A stretch of 51,344 nucleotides of DNA, taken from assembly GCF_030152825.1 (NCBI RefSeq), contig NZ_JASLIP010000051.1, positions 1-51,344 of the forward strand. The letters are read 5' to 3'. Position numbers and translations under genes: made by a program. The notes under the pieces were generated by a model. The model did no database searches and was not told the DNA's origin. It was given only the letters and a program-made list of their open reading frames with translations. The DNA comes from Corynebacterium sp. GTDB lineage: Bacteria; Actinomycetota; Actinomycetes; Mycobacteriales; Mycobacteriaceae. Of the stretch, positions 15,539 through 27,735 are shown piece by piece. The first letter of the stretch is position 1. Every line of letters starts with the position of its first letter.

Positions 15539-17671
15539 ATGGCTTTTGCAGCAGAGCGTCCCGAGCTGTCCTACTCCGAATTCCGCCCCGTGGGGGAGGT
15601 CGAGCGCAGCGATGCCAAATTCGAGGTCATCAGCGAGTACGAACCCGCGGGCGACCAGCCAGCCGCCATCGCGGAACTCGATGAACGGCTGAACCGCGGC
15701 GAACGCGACGTCGTCCTCATGGGCGCGACCGGTACGGGTAAGTCGGCGACCGCAGCCTGGCTGATCGAGCAGCAGCAGCGCCCCACCCTGGTCATGGCGC
15801 CGAACAAGACCCTCGCCGCGCAGCTGGCCAACGAGCTGCGCTCCCTGCTGCCGAATAACGCGGTGGAGTACTTCGTTTCCTACTACGACTACTACCAACC
15901 CGAGGCCTATATCGCGCAGACCGATACTTATATCGAGAAGGACTCCTCGATCAACGACGACGTCGAGCGCCTGCGTCACTCCGCGACCTCCGCGCTGCTG
16001 TCCCGCCGCGACGTGGTCGTCGTCAGCTCGGTGTCCTGCATCTACGGCCTGGGTACCCCGCAGTCCTACCTGGACCGCTCCGTCGTCCTTCGGGTGGACG
16101 AGGAAGTCGACCGCGACCAGTTCCTCCGCCTGCTCGTGGACATCCAATACGACCGCAACGACGTCTCCTTCACCCGCGGTTCCTTCCGCGTGAAGGGGGA
16201 CACGGTGGACATCATCCCCGCATACGAGGAGCTCGCCGTCCGCGTCGAGTTCTTCGGGGACGACGTCGACGCGCTCTACTACATCCACCCGCTGACCGGC
16301 GACGTGATCCGCGAGGTGGATGAACTGCGCATCTTCCCGGCCACCCACTACGTCGCCGGGCCGGAGCGCATGGAGAAGGCGATGCAGGCCATCCGGGAGG
16401 AGCTTGCGGAGCGCCTGGAGGACCTGGAGAACCGCGGCAAGCTGCTGGAGGCGCAGCGACTGCGGATGCGCACGGAGTACGACCTCGAGATGATCCAGCA
16501 GGTGGGCTTCGCCAGCGGCATCGAGAACTACTCCCGGCACATCGACGGCCGACCCGCCGGCAGCGCCCCGGCGACGCTGATCGACTACTTTCCAGAGGAC
16601 TTCCTCACCATCATCGACGAGTCCCACGTGACGGTGCCGCAGATCGGCGGCATGTTCGAGGGCGACATGTCCCGCAAGCGCAACCTGGTCGAGCACGGTT
16701 TCCGCCTGCCGAGTGCGCTGGATAACCGGCCGCTGACCTGGGAGGAGTTTGACGACCGCAAGGGCCAGTGCGTGTACATGTCCGCCACCCCGGGTGATTA
16801 CGAGATCGCCGCGGCGCAGGGCGAGTTCGTGGAGCAGGTGATTCGCCCGACGGGCCTGGTGGACCCGAAGGTGGAGGTGCGCCCGACGGAGGGGCAGATC
16901 GACGACCTCATCGGGGAGATCCGCGAGCGCACGGACAAGGACGAGCGCGTGCTCGTCACCACCCTCACCAAGCGCATGGCCGAGGACCTCACCGACTACC
17001 TGCTGGAACACGGCGTGCGGGTGCGCTACATGCACTCGGATATCGACACCCTCAAGCGCGTGGAGCTGCTGCGGCAGCTTCGCCTGGGCGAGTTCGACGT
17101 GCTGGTGGGAATCAACCTGCTGCGCGAGGGACTCGACCTGCCGGAGGTCTCCCTGGTCGCGATCCTGGATGCGGATAAGGAGGGCTTCTTGCGCTCCACC
17201 CGCTCTCTGATCCAGACGATCGGCCGTGCCGCCCGAAACGTCTCCGGTGAGGTCATCATGTACGCCGATAACGTCACCGAGTCGATGAGCAACGCGATCG
17301 ACGAGACTGAGCGACGCCGGGCGAAGCAGATCGCCTATAACGAGGAACACGGCATTGACCCACAGCCGCTGCGCAAGAAGATCGCGGACATCCTGGACCA
17401 GGTCGAGGAATTCTCCGAGGGCTACGGCGAGCCGGGCAGCGAGGTGGCGGGCTCCACGTCGACCGGCGTGGAGGGGGACATGGCCACCTTCGGCCGGGCG
17501 GAGGACCGCGGCGACATGGCCCGACCACAGCTGGAGAAGCTCATCGAGGACCTCACCGCGCAGATGAAGGAAGCCGCCCGGGAGCTGAAGTTCGAGCTGG
17601 CCGGCCGGCTGCGTGATGAAATTGCGGACCTGAATAAGGAACTTCGGGGCATGAAGGAAGCTGGCCTATAG
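15539..17671 (+). CDS. uvrB: Excinuclease ABC subunit B
   Basis: Damage-verifying helicase-like subunit of UvrABC nucleotide excision repair; it takes DNA from UvrA and recruits UvrC. 710 residues. Walker A GATGTGKS at 62-69; the beta-hairpin region YYDYYQPEAYIAQTDTYIEKD; Walker B region TIIDESHV; helicase motifs V/VI in NLLREGLDLPEVS and QTIGRAARN; and the C-terminal UVR motif (IEDLTAQMKEAARELKFE) that binds UvrC/UvrA. An acidic Gly/Ser spacer before the UVR motif lengthens it slightly. Start ATG 15539 follows an extended -10 by 6 nt. uvrA lies 4.7 kb downstream in the same direction. Confidence 0.98.
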   Translation: MAFAAERPELSYSEFRPVGEVERSDAKFEVISEYEPAGDQPAAIAELDERLNRGERDVVLMGATGTGKSATAAWLIEQQQRPTLVMAPNKTLAAQLANELRSLLPNNAVEYFVSYYDYYQPEAYIAQTDTYIEKDSSINDDVERLRHSATSALLSRRDVVVVSSVSCIYGLGTPQSYLDRSVVLRVDEEVDRDQFLRLLVDIQYDRNDVSFTRGSFRVKGDTVDIIPAYEELAVRVEFFGDDVDALYYIHPLTGDVIREVDELRIFPATHYVAGPERMEKAMQAIREELAERLEDLENRGKLLEAQRLRMRTEYDLEMIQQVGFASGIENYSRHIDGRPAGSAPATLIDYFPEDFLTIIDESHVTVPQIGGMFEGDMSRKRNLVEHGFRLPSALDNRPLTWEEFDDRKGQCVYMSATPGDYEIAAAQGEFVEQVIRPTGLVDPKVEVRPTEGQIDDLIGEIRERTDKDERVLVTTLTKRMAEDLTDYLLEHGVRVRYMHSDIDTLKRVELLRQLRLGEFDVLVGINLLREGLDLPEVSLVAILDADKEGFLRSTRSLIQTIGRAARNVSGEVIMYADNVTESMSNAIDETERRRAKQIAYNEEHGIDPQPLRKKIADILDQVEEFSEGYGEPGSEVAGSTSTGVEGDMATFGRAEDRGDMARPQLEKLIEDLTAQMKEAARELKFELAGRLRDEIADLNKELRGMKEAGL

Positions 17672-17681
17672 AATGGGGAGC

Positions 17682-18116
17682 ATGTTCTCAAAGATCGTCG
17701 TTGGCACTGATGGCTCGAAATCCTCCCACCTCGCCGTCCGGCGTGCGGCGGGAATCGCAGCGGCTTTTGGATCGGAGCTGGTGCTCGCGTCGGCGTACTT
17801 CGCCAAGGAGGCTGATGCCCAGGCCTCGCGCCGGGACGAGTCCTCGCCGGTCGTGGGGGACGAGCACGCCGAGGAGGTGCTGGGTTCCGCGATGGAGGTC
17901 GCCCGCGAGGAGGGCGCCGAGAAGGTGCGTGCCGTGCTGCGGGAGGGCGCCCCGGTGGACGCGCTCATGGCCGTGGTGACCGAAGAGGATGCCGATTTGC
18001 TCGTGGTGGGGAACCGGGGGATTAACTCCCTGACCGGGCGCTTGCTCGGCTCGGTTCCGGCTGATGTGGCCCGCCAGTCCGACTGCGACGTGATGATCGT
18101 CCACACCGTCGGCTAA
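17682..18116 (+). CDS. Universal stress protein, UspA family
   Basis: 144-residue single Usp domain. N-terminal KIVVGTDGSKSSHLAVRRA and the C-terminal ATP-loop VVGNRGINSLTGRLLGSVPADV follow the G-2x-G-9x-G-S pattern of ATP-binding Usp proteins, so nucleotide binding is likely; the cognate mycobacterial protein at this locus (Rv1636 position) is reported to bind cyclic AMP, which could apply here. TATAGA (17667-17672) overlaps the uvrB stop and would place a transcript start next to the gene, so it may have its own promoter. Start could also be ATG 17673, only 1 nt after the uvrB stop. Confidence 0.9.
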   Translation: MFSKIVVGTDGSKSSHLAVRRAAGIAAAFGSELVLASAYFAKEADAQASRRDESSPVVGDEHAEEVLGSAMEVAREEGAEKVRAVLREGAPVDALMAVVTEEDADLLVVGNRGINSLTGRLLGSVPADVARQSDCDVMIVHTVG

Positions 18117-18197
18117 GTCGGAGCCCTAGGAGCGTTGCGCTGAAGCGCTAGCGTCGGACTCGTCGAAAGCGCGCTGACGTTAGGGCAAGGTAGTGAA

Positions 18198-18227
18198 GAA
18201 CCCCGCGGAAGATTTTCCGCGGGGTTC
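18198..18227. terminator. Bidirectional terminator after the usp gene
   Basis: Perfect 13-bp hairpin GAACCCCGCGGAA-GATT-TTCCGCGGGGTTC between convergent genes. On the plus strand it is followed by ACTTAATTGT. A second, weaker hairpin (AGACC...GGTCT) followed by AGTTTTAG lies near 18286-18310. Confidence 0.8.
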
Positions 18228-18332
18228 ACTTAATTGTGAGGTGTGCCTACCGGAAGGGGTAGCTTTTCTACACTCCCGCCTTAGAGACCGGTTGTGGGGG
18301 TCTAGTTTTAGAAGATTCGGCGACCCTCGTTC

Positions 18333-20717
18333 TTATCCCTGGTCCCAGGGCAGCGGCTGGTCCGCGAACACGCTCAACCCCTGGGTCGCACGGGTGATCG
18401 CAACGTAGAGGTCCTGCAGCCCCTGCGGGGAGGCGGCGACGATCGCTGCGGGCTCGATGAGCACGACCTCGTCGAACTCCAGCCCCTTCGCCTCGGCGGT
18501 GCTGACTACGAGCACCTCAGCATCGACGCTGGACTGGTCCGCGCCCGGAGCCTCCCCCAAGGTCTCGGCCACCGTCTCGCGCGCCCAGTCCAGGTCCGCA
18601 TCGCTGGCGATGATCCCCACTAGGCCTTCGCCGGCCCGCCGCGCGATCTCGGGCAGCGCACCCGCCAGCTCCGCCCGCGACGCATAAGCCACGCCCGTGC
18701 CGGTGCCGCGCAGTGCGAGTGCGGGTTCCTGGTCCTCGGCGATGTCGGGGAGCAGCTGATTGGCTACATCCGCGATGTCCTGCGGCGTGCGGTAGTTTAC
18801 GCTGAGTTCCTTGAGCTCCCAGCGATCTGCCACATAAGGGGCCAGGGTCTCGCCCCAGGAAGCCACGCCCGCCGGGTTGCCCGTCTGCGCCGGATCACCC
18901 ACCACGGTCATCCAGCGGTTGGGGGAGCGGCGGAAGATCATCCGCCAGTCCATCTCCGAGAGCTCCTGGGCTTCGTCCACGATCACGTGCCCGAAGGCCC
19001 AGCGCAGATCCTGGGCGGCACGCTGCGCCGTGCTGCGGGCGTCGCGCACCCGCTGGCGACCAGCCAGCTGCTCGGCGTCGATGACGTCATAGGCCATGAG
19101 GATCTCCGGGGCGAAGCCATCGTCCAGGTCCTGGGTCGCCGAGCCCGTGAGGATGTCCAGCGCGTCCTGAGCCTCCGCGATCTTCGCCAGCCACTCCTCG
19201 CGTTCCGCCTTCTCCGCCGCCTCGTCGTCAACGATGCCCAGCATGTCCGCCAGCTCGTCGAGCAGTGGCGCATCCGCGGCTGTCCACAGGATCTGGCCGC
19301 CGTCCAGCTCCACCGGCGGGGTGGCCTGCAGGCCACGGATCGTGTCCTCGTCGTACTCCGCAGCGATCTCTTCGGCGCGGTCGTACAGGCCGGCTAGCAC
19401 CTCCTCGGGCGTCAGCTCCGGCCAGAACTCGTCCAACGCTGCCATCACCGCGGGCTCCTCGCGCAGGTCATCGCGCAGGCTCGCCCGATCCTCCGCGGTC
19501 AGCAGATTCTCCCCGCCGAGCGGGTCCCGACCGATCGTCTCTGCCAGCGCATCCGCCAGCGAAGCGATCGCATGGTCCACGAACAGCGGCCGGGCCTGGT
19601 TGTGGGGCTTGTGGCTGCGTCGCGCCCGGGTGCGGGCGGCGCGCACCATCTTCGGGCTCAGCTCCACGGCCACGCCATCCACCATGAAACCGCGCGGCTC
19701 CTCCGGCACCTGCTGCCAGGACTGCACCGCCAGCTTCAGGATGTGCAGCATCTCGGCACTGCCCTTGACCTCCCGGGCCAGCAGGCTCGGCTCGGGGCGC
19801 GTTTGCACTCCCGGCAGCAGCGTGCCCGGGGTTGCCAGCACCACGCCGGTCTCGCCCAGGGAGGGCAGAACCTGCGAGATGTAATCCAGGAAGCGCGCAT
19901 TCGGCCCCACGATGAGCACACCCGTCTTCGCGAGCTGCTCACGCCACGTGTACAGCAGGTAGGCCGCGCGGTGCAGCGCGACCGCGGTCTTCCCGGTCCC
20001 CGGCGCCCCCTGGACGACGGTGACGGAGCGGTGCTCGCTGCGGATAATGGCGTCCTGTTCCGCGGCGATGGTCTCCACGATGTCGCCCATCCGCGTGCTT
20101 CGGGCCGCGTTCACCGCATCCAGCAGCGCGGCCTCCTGAGCCACCCCGCCCGCCGCGGACGTCGTCTTTTCCGTTAAGGACGCCTGGTCCTCGCCGCGGG
20201 TGGTGAGTCTTTCATCGGCGACGTGGGTCACTCGCCGTCCGCGGGTCTTGATGTGGCGGCGCAGATGCACCCCATCCGGGTGCAGGGTGGTGGCGAGGTA
20301 GAAGGGTCGGGCCATCGGTGCGCGCCAGTCCATCAGCAGGGTGCGCATCTCGTCATCGCGGGTGTGCAGCCCCAGCCGGCCGATATAGCGACGATCCAGA
20401 TCGGGGGAGCCGGGCACCGGATTCTCCGGCTCCTCATCGGCCACGTCGATGCGGCCGAACATCAGCCCGATCTCCGCGATGGAAAGGTTATCCAGTCGCT
20501 GCGAGATGTCCTGGATCTCGCGGTCGCGGCGCATCAGCCCCTGCGGATCATCGATGTCTGCTGTGGCGCGGACTTTGGCCAGTCGCTTCTTCAGCGTGGC
20601 GGTCGTGACGTCCACTTCGGCCAGCAGGTCATCGAGGTGGTCCTGCTCGCTCGTGATGGCCTCGGGGAGCGAGCGGTCGGCATCATTCGGGTTGCCGCTA
20701 GATGCGGGGCTGGTCAA
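18333..20717 (-). CDS. helD: HelD-type RNA polymerase-associated ATPase
   Basis: 794-residue UvrD-like superfamily 1 protein. N-terminal coiled-coil (about 20-85, rich in Leu/Arg/Asp), Walker A GAPGTGKT at 237-244, helicase core interrupted by a large insertion, Walker B in FGHVIVDEAQELSEMDWRM, QxGNPAG-type motif GDPAQTGNPAG, ELSVNYRTPQDIADVANQ, and the C-terminal EVLVVSTAEAKGLEFDEVVLIEP. This is the HelD arrangement: the protein binds RNA polymerase, enters its channels and recycles stalled enzyme; some actinobacterial relatives (HelR) protect against rifamycins, which cannot be decided from sequence. Start is TTG at 20717 with GGAGG 5 nt before it; an ATG is absent nearby. It follows the DoxX-like gene by 21 bp and is on the same mRNA, probably. 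Confidence 0.9.
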   Translation of the reverse strand: MTSPASSGNPNDADRSLPEAITSEQDHLDDLLAEVDVTTATLKKRLAKVRATADIDDPQGLMRRDREIQDISQRLDNLSIAEIGLMFGRIDVADEEPENPVPGSPDLDRRYIGRLGLHTRDDEMRTLLMDWRAPMARPFYLATTLHPDGVHLRRHIKTRGRRVTHVADERLTTRGEDQASLTEKTTSAAGGVAQEAALLDAVNAARSTRMGDIVETIAAEQDAIIRSEHRSVTVVQGAPGTGKTAVALHRAAYLLYTWREQLAKTGVLIVGPNARFLDYISQVLPSLGETGVVLATPGTLLPGVQTRPEPSLLAREVKGSAEMLHILKLAVQSWQQVPEEPRGFMVDGVAVELSPKMVRAARTRARRSHKPHNQARPLFVDHAIASLADALAETIGRDPLGGENLLTAEDRASLRDDLREEPAVMAALDEFWPELTPEEVLAGLYDRAEEIAAEYDEDTIRGLQATPPVELDGGQILWTAADAPLLDELADMLGIVDDEAAEKAEREEWLAKIAEAQDALDILTGSATQDLDDGFAPEILMAYDVIDAEQLAGRQRVRDARSTAQRAAQDLRWAFGHVIVDEAQELSEMDWRMIFRRSPNRWMTVVGDPAQTGNPAGVASWGETLAPYVADRWELKELSVNYRTPQDIADVANQLLPDIAEDQEPALALRGTGTGVAYASRAELAGALPEIARRAGEGLVGIIASDADLDWARETVAETLGEAPGADQSSVDAEVLVVSTAEAKGLEFDEVVLIEPAAIVAASPQGLQDLYVAITRATQGLSVFADQPLPWDQG

Positions 20718-20738
20718 TCTACCTCCGGTGCAACGGGC

Positions 20739-21464
20739 TTACTTGAGCTTCTTTGCCTTCTTCTTGGCCTTCTTGGACAGGCCCTTCGTGCTGTCCTGCA
20801 GCTCCTCAGCAAAGGTCTCAGCATACGCGCTCGCCTGATCGCGCACCTGGTAGGCGGTGTCGCGCCACTCGTCGGAGTGCTCGTCGACGTAGTCGCTCAC
20901 AGCGCTTGCCGCGGAGGAGATGCTGTCCGAGGCCTCAGAGGCCAGCTCGCGGGCTTTCTCGGAGAAGTCGCTGGCGTAGCCCTGCGCGGTGGCGAGCATC
21001 TCCTGCTGCTGGGACTTACCCGGCAGAGCCTGCTGCGCGCGCCAGGCCAGGCCCGGCTTGCCTGCCGTGTCCTCGGCGGCGATCAGCAGACCACCCAGCA
21101 GGCCGACGTCCGCCAGGAGCGTAGTCAGCTGGGTCTTCTGGCCACCCCTGCCGGCCACGGTCTTGATGTCGTGGCGGGTCAGGATCGCAGGCAGGTGTGC
21201 GGCTGCGAGTGCTGCGGCAGCCAGGCGAGGTGCCTTACCGCGGGCCAGCAGGGCAGCGGCGGCGATCTTGGTGCCACCGGCGATGCGGACGTTGGTCTCA
21301 GCGTCGCGTGGCAGCAGTGCAGCGGCCTGCGGTGGCAGAACCTTGCGCAGGGTGCTGGTCACAACCTCGGCGTTCTTCGCGTGATTCTGCGGGCTTTTCA
21401 CCATCTGGACACCATCGGCGATGAATGCCGAAGCCATCAGGGGACGGGCGATCTTGCGAAGCAT
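20739..21464 (-). CDS. DoxX-family membrane protein with long C-terminal helical tail
   Basis: 241 residues. The N-terminal 135 residues match DoxX: MLRKIARPLMASAFIADGVQMVKSP, then helices KIAAAALLARGKAPRLAAAALAAAHLPAI and LLADVGLLGGLLIAAED. The following 100 residues are predicted soluble helices rich in Ala/Ser/Glu (SEKARELASEASDSISSAAS) that end in a lysine-rich KKAKKKAKKLK tail, which could bind acidic lipids or nucleic acid. DoxX proteins are linked to redox and membrane stress in mycobacteria, but the function here is unknown. GAAGGAG precedes the ATG at 21464. Lies immediately upstream of helD on the minus strand. Confidence 0.8.
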   Translation of the reverse strand: MLRKIARPLMASAFIADGVQMVKSPQNHAKNAEVVTSTLRKVLPPQAAALLPRDAETNVRIAGGTKIAAAALLARGKAPRLAAAALAAAHLPAILTRHDIKTVAGRGGQKTQLTTLLADVGLLGGLLIAAEDTAGKPGLAWRAQQALPGKSQQQEMLATAQGYASDFSEKARELASEASDSISSAASAVSDYVDEHSDEWRDTAYQVRDQASAYAETFAEELQDSTKGLSKKAKKKAKKLK

Positions 21465-21567
21465 GAAGACTCCTTCGGTGTGGGTAGCAAGATAGCTGGA
21501 GTTTTATCCAGCGTTAGGGGATCAAGTCTACGCGAGTGGCCGGGCGCCAGCTGCGTGTTTCGCGGGA

Positions 21568-22257
21568 TTACCAGCCGCGCTCGGCCCACTCTTCGACGTG
21601 GGGTGCCTCATCGCCGACGGTGGTGCTGTCACCGTGGCCGGGGTGCAGCCGGGTGCCATCAGGCAGGCTGAAAACCCGCTGCGTGACGTCCGAAAGCAGC
21701 TGTTGGAACTCCTCCGGCGAGTTCGTCTTGCCAACCCCGCCTGGGAACACGCTATCCCCGACGAACATGCGCGGGGCGTCCTCCGGCAGCTCCGCGTGCA
21801 CGGCGATGCCGCCCGGGGTGTGACCACGCAGCTCCACTGCCGTCATCTTCAGCTCTGAGCAGTTACCCGCCAGGCGCAGCAGCTCCGGGGTGCCGTCGTC
21901 GTTGCCGTAGACCTCATCGGCCGGGGCTGGCAGGTTGGCGGCTTCCTTGCGCGGCGCGTGGTGGCGCGCGCCCGTCGCCGCCAGGACCTCCTCCAGCGCC
22001 TGCACGTGGTCGCCATGCTGGTGTGTGGTGAGGACGTCGGTGATGGTCACCCGCAGCTGATCCGCCAGAGCCAGGATGTGCTCGGCGTCCGCTGCCGCGT
22101 CGATGAGCAGCGCGTGCCCGCCGCTGGCGACGAGGTAGACGTTGTTATCCATCTCGCCGACTGAGGTCCGCGCCACGATCGTGGCATCGGTGGAAATAAT
22201 CTCGACATCTCGGGGGTTGGAAAGATGTCCGAACTCACTGACCTGTGACATATGCAT
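21568..22257 (-). CDS. Metallo-beta-lactamase-fold hydrolase
   Basis: About 229 residues, glyoxalase II-like. Metal ligands THQHGDH (HxHxDH), the His of HTPGG, GDSVF and LHPGHGD are all present, so a two-metal hydrolase is expected; the substrate is not evident. Its position divergent to uvrA matches the Rv1637c / Rv1638 pair in M. tuberculosis, a long-lived arrangement. The frame stays open far upstream, antisense to uvrA, but that part lacks the fold; translation most likely begins at ATG 22257 or 22251 (MSQVSEFG). The 100 bp to the uvrA start must hold both promoters. Confidence 0.88.
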   Translation of the reverse strand: MHMSQVSEFGHLSNPRDVEIISTDATIVARTSVGEMDNNVYLVASGGHALLIDAAADAEHILALADQLRVTITDVLTTHQHGDHVQALEEVLAATGARHHAPRKEAANLPAPADEVYGNDDGTPELLRLAGNCSELKMTAVELRGHTPGGIAVHAELPEDAPRMFVGDSVFPGGVGKTNSPEEFQQLLSDVTQRVFSLPDGTRLHPGHGDSTTVGDEAPHVEEWAERGW

Positions 22258-22357
22258 GAACTCGAGCATATCTACTTGTCGTACAGTGGGAATGAACTCA
22301 AGCTGAGCCCGCGCCAACCAGGCGCGGCCCAGTGTCTCAAGCCAAACAGGAGGACGA

Positions 22358-25210
<2,853 letters not shown>

Positions 25211-25457
25211 GATCTGCGTGCTATATTCATAAGCACTACCGCTTGTCGTGTGTCGACAAGCTGCAAGTGGAGTTCTTTTTCTCCCACCTTAGACCGCCGT
25301 CACTGGCTGGGCTCGGGTCCAAAGCGAGACTTCTTCTCGCAGTCCCTTCCGTGCGATTGAAGGGGCTTTTATTTGGGCGCTTCGGCGCGGGGGATTTTCT
25401 AGGGCTTCACAAGCAGTTGCGGTAAAGATCACTTACTACTGCTACTGAGGAGTTCAC
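25211..25457 (+). promoter_or_regulatory. Structured leader of infC-rpmI-rplT with attenuator-like terminator
   Basis: Four hairpins occur in 247 nt. GCTTGTCG (25241-25248) pairs with CGACAAGC (25254-25261). GCGAG (25324-25328) pairs with CTCGC (25336-25340). CCCTTC (25344-25349) pairs with GAAGGG (25359-25364) and is followed by GCTTTTATTT, a rho-independent terminator. GCGC-TTCG-GCGC (25377-25388) has a UUCG tetraloop. The terminator could simply end uvrA, but its position within a leader before a translation-factor/ribosomal-protein operon fits attenuation. No peptide of note is encoded. Confidence 0.5.
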
Positions 25458-25982
<525 letters not shown>

Positions 25983-26021
25983 TCTCAGTAGTTCACAAAC
26001 GTTGCTAGAGGATTTTCACCA

Positions 26022-26216
26022 ATGAAGCAGAAGACGCACAAGGGTACCGCTAAGCGCATCAAGGTCACCGGTTCCGGCAAGCTCCGTCGCGAGCGCGCCT
26101 ACCGCCGCCACCTCCTTGAGGGCAAGCCGTCCACCCGCACCCGCCGCCTGAAGGGCACCACCGACGTGTCCGCAGCCGACAACAAGCGCATGAAGCGCCT
26201 GCTGGGCAAGGCTTAA
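26022..26216 (+). CDS. rpmI: 50S ribosomal protein bL35
   Basis: 64 residues, the normal length for bL35, with MKQKTHKGTAKRIKVTGSGKL-type N-terminus, very basic (many Lys/Arg), and NKRMKRLLGK at the end. Acts in the 50S subunit. 39 bp after infC and 65 bp before rplT. In this operon type, L20 or IF-3 commonly controls L35/L20 expression. Confidence 0.98.
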   Translation: MKQKTHKGTAKRIKVTGSGKLRRERAYRRHLLEGKPSTRTRRLKGTTDVSAADNKRMKRLLGKA

Positions 26217-26281
26217 TCACCTTAAGCCTCCCCCTTTTCTCGAAATACTAAAGAACAACCTGAAGTAAAGGACGTATCACC

Positions 26282-26665
26282 GTGGCACGTGTCAAGCGCT
26301 CTGTGAACGCAAAGAAGAAGCGTCGCGAAGTACTGAATTCCGCGAAGGGCTACCGGGGCCAGCGCTCCCGCCTGTACCGCAAGGCGAAGGAGCAGATGCT
26401 CCACTCCAAGACCTACGCCTTCCGCGACCGTCGCGCCCGCAAGGGTGAGTTCCGCAAGCTGTGGATCCAGCGCATCAACGCCGCTGCTCGTCAGAACGAC
26501 ATGACCTACAACCGCCTGATCCAGGGCCTGAAGCTGGCCGAGATCGATGTCGACCGCAAGGTCCTGGCCGAGCTGGCTGTCTCCGACGCCGCTGCCTTCA
26601 CCGCACTGTGCGAGGCTGCTAAGGCTGCTCTGCCGGAGGACGTCAACGCACCGGCAGCTTCCTAA
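26282..26665 (+). CDS. rplT: 50S ribosomal protein bL20
   Basis: 127 residues. Typical bL20: MARVKRSVNAKKKRREVL, GYRGQRSRLYRKAKEQML, RDRRARKGEFRKLWIQRIN. Needed for early 50S assembly and, in several bacteria, a translational repressor of its own operon. The start is GTG. The operon ends at the hairpin 26691-26727. Confidence 0.98.
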   Translation: MARVKRSVNAKKKRREVLNSAKGYRGQRSRLYRKAKEQMLHSKTYAFRDRRARKGEFRKLWIQRINAAARQNDMTYNRLIQGLKLAEIDVDRKVLAELAVSDAAAFTALCEAAKAALPEDVNAPAAS

Positions 26666-26690
26666 AGCTCTTCGAGGCGTGAAGCCTCCC

Positions 26691-26727
26691 ACCGCCTTCG
26701 ATGCACACCGCATCGGGGGCGGTTTTT
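26691..26727 (+). terminator. Rho-independent terminator of infC-rpmI-rplT
   Basis: ACCGCC (26691-26696) pairs with GGCGGT (26718-26723), with an inner CGATGC/GCATCG stem; the run TTTTT follows. The next 145 bp to the methyltransferase hold only a -10-like TAGGCT. Confidence 0.9.
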
Positions 26728-26873
26728 GCGTGTCTGCACCCAGTATCCCGCGTGGAGAGAAGGCTGGGTACGTAGCGGTGGAGACCCAAGGCAAGCGGCG
26801 AGTGGGGACGCGCGCAGCAAAAAGTAGCGCCGGTAGCGGGGCACCACAATCTTTGCCCCGCTGCGACCCGACT

Positions 26874-26879
26874 AGGCTG
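26874..26879 (+). promoter_or_regulatory. -10 box of the RNA methyltransferase gene, leaderless arrangement
   Basis: TAGGCT ends 7 nt before the ATG at 26887; TCTTTG (26851-26856) is 17 nt upstream as a weak -35. Confidence 0.4.
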
Positions 26880-26886
26880 TGAAGCC

Positions 26887-27696
26887 ATGGAGATGTTCAC
26901 CGAACGCACGCCCCGCATTGTCAACGCCGCCAAGCTGCACCGCGCCGCAACCCGGCGCAAGACCGGCCGCTTCCTCGCCGAGGGGGAGAACGCGGTCACC
27001 GCAGCGCTCGCGCGCGGCGAGGTTCTCGACCTGTACGTCACCGAGACTGCGTGGGAGCGCTTTCCTTTCCTCCAGGACGTCACCGGCACCCACGTCCACC
27101 TCATCACCGAACGCGCCGCTGACCACCTCTCCGAGACGGTCACGCACACCGGCCTGTTCGCCCTCTGCGCGAACCAAATGGTTAACGACGACGCCCTCAT
27201 CACCAGCGCCACCAAGAACAGCCCGCTGATCGCCGTTCCCGTCGAGACGAACGAGCCGGGCAACGCGGGAACCATCATCCGAGTGGCCGATGCCTTCGGC
27301 GCCGGGGGAGTGCTCTTCGCCGGAAACACCGTGGATCCGCAGGGCGGCAAGGCGGTGCGCGCCTCCGCCGGAAGCCTCTTTAACCTCCCGGTCGCGCGCA
27401 ACACCTCGGTGGTGGAAGTTGTCGAGAAGCTCCACGAGGCGGAGTACCAGATCCTCGCCACCGCAGCGGACGGGGACGTCACCCTCCACGAGGCAGCCGA
27501 CCCCGCCAATGGCATGCTCGCCCAGCCCACCGCGTGGCTCTTCGGCAACGAAGCACACGGGCTCGGGGACTGGCTGGACCTCGCCGATATCCGCGTGAGT
27601 ATCCCAATGCGCGGGCACGCGGAATCCCTGAACCTCGCCACGGCGGCAAGTGTGTGCCTCTACGAATCCTCTAAAGCACAGATTGCTAAGCTGTAG
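26887..27696 (+). CDS. SpoU/TrmH-family RNA 2'-O-methyltransferase
   Basis: 269 residues with an N-terminal substrate-binding domain (FLAEGENAVTAALARGEVL) and a C-terminal SPOUT trefoil knot. The three conserved motifs are visible: NEPGNAGTIIRVADAFGAGG, WLFGNEAHGL, and IPMRGHAESLNLATAASVCLYE. It transfers methyl from S-adenosylmethionine to a ribose 2'-OH of rRNA or tRNA; the target nucleotide is not predictable. In the mycobacterial locus the equivalent gene (annotated tsnR) is also downstream of rplT. Start ATG 26887 with a leaderless -10. Confidence 0.93.
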   Translation: MEMFTERTPRIVNAAKLHRAATRRKTGRFLAEGENAVTAALARGEVLDLYVTETAWERFPFLQDVTGTHVHLITERAADHLSETVTHTGLFALCANQMVNDDALITSATKNSPLIAVPVETNEPGNAGTIIRVADAFGAGGVLFAGNTVDPQGGKAVRASAGSLFNLPVARNTSVVEVVEKLHEAEYQILATAADGDVTLHEAADPANGMLAQPTAWLFGNEAHGLGDWLDLADIRVSIPMRGHAESLNLATAASVCLYESSKAQIAKL

Positions 27697-27735
27697 CCTG
27701 AAATAGTCGTTTTTACGTGTTGCGAGGAGCCCACG

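Noticed and set aside
15450..15540. SOS (LexA) box before uvrB, or between the metallo-hydrolase and uvrA
   Set aside because: No TCGAAC-N-GTTCGA-like palindrome was found in either spacer.
18193..18408. A 71-residue plus-strand frame in the usp-helD spacer
   Set aside because: It begins inside a perfect terminator hairpin and runs into helD in antisense; no ribosome-binding site and no family.
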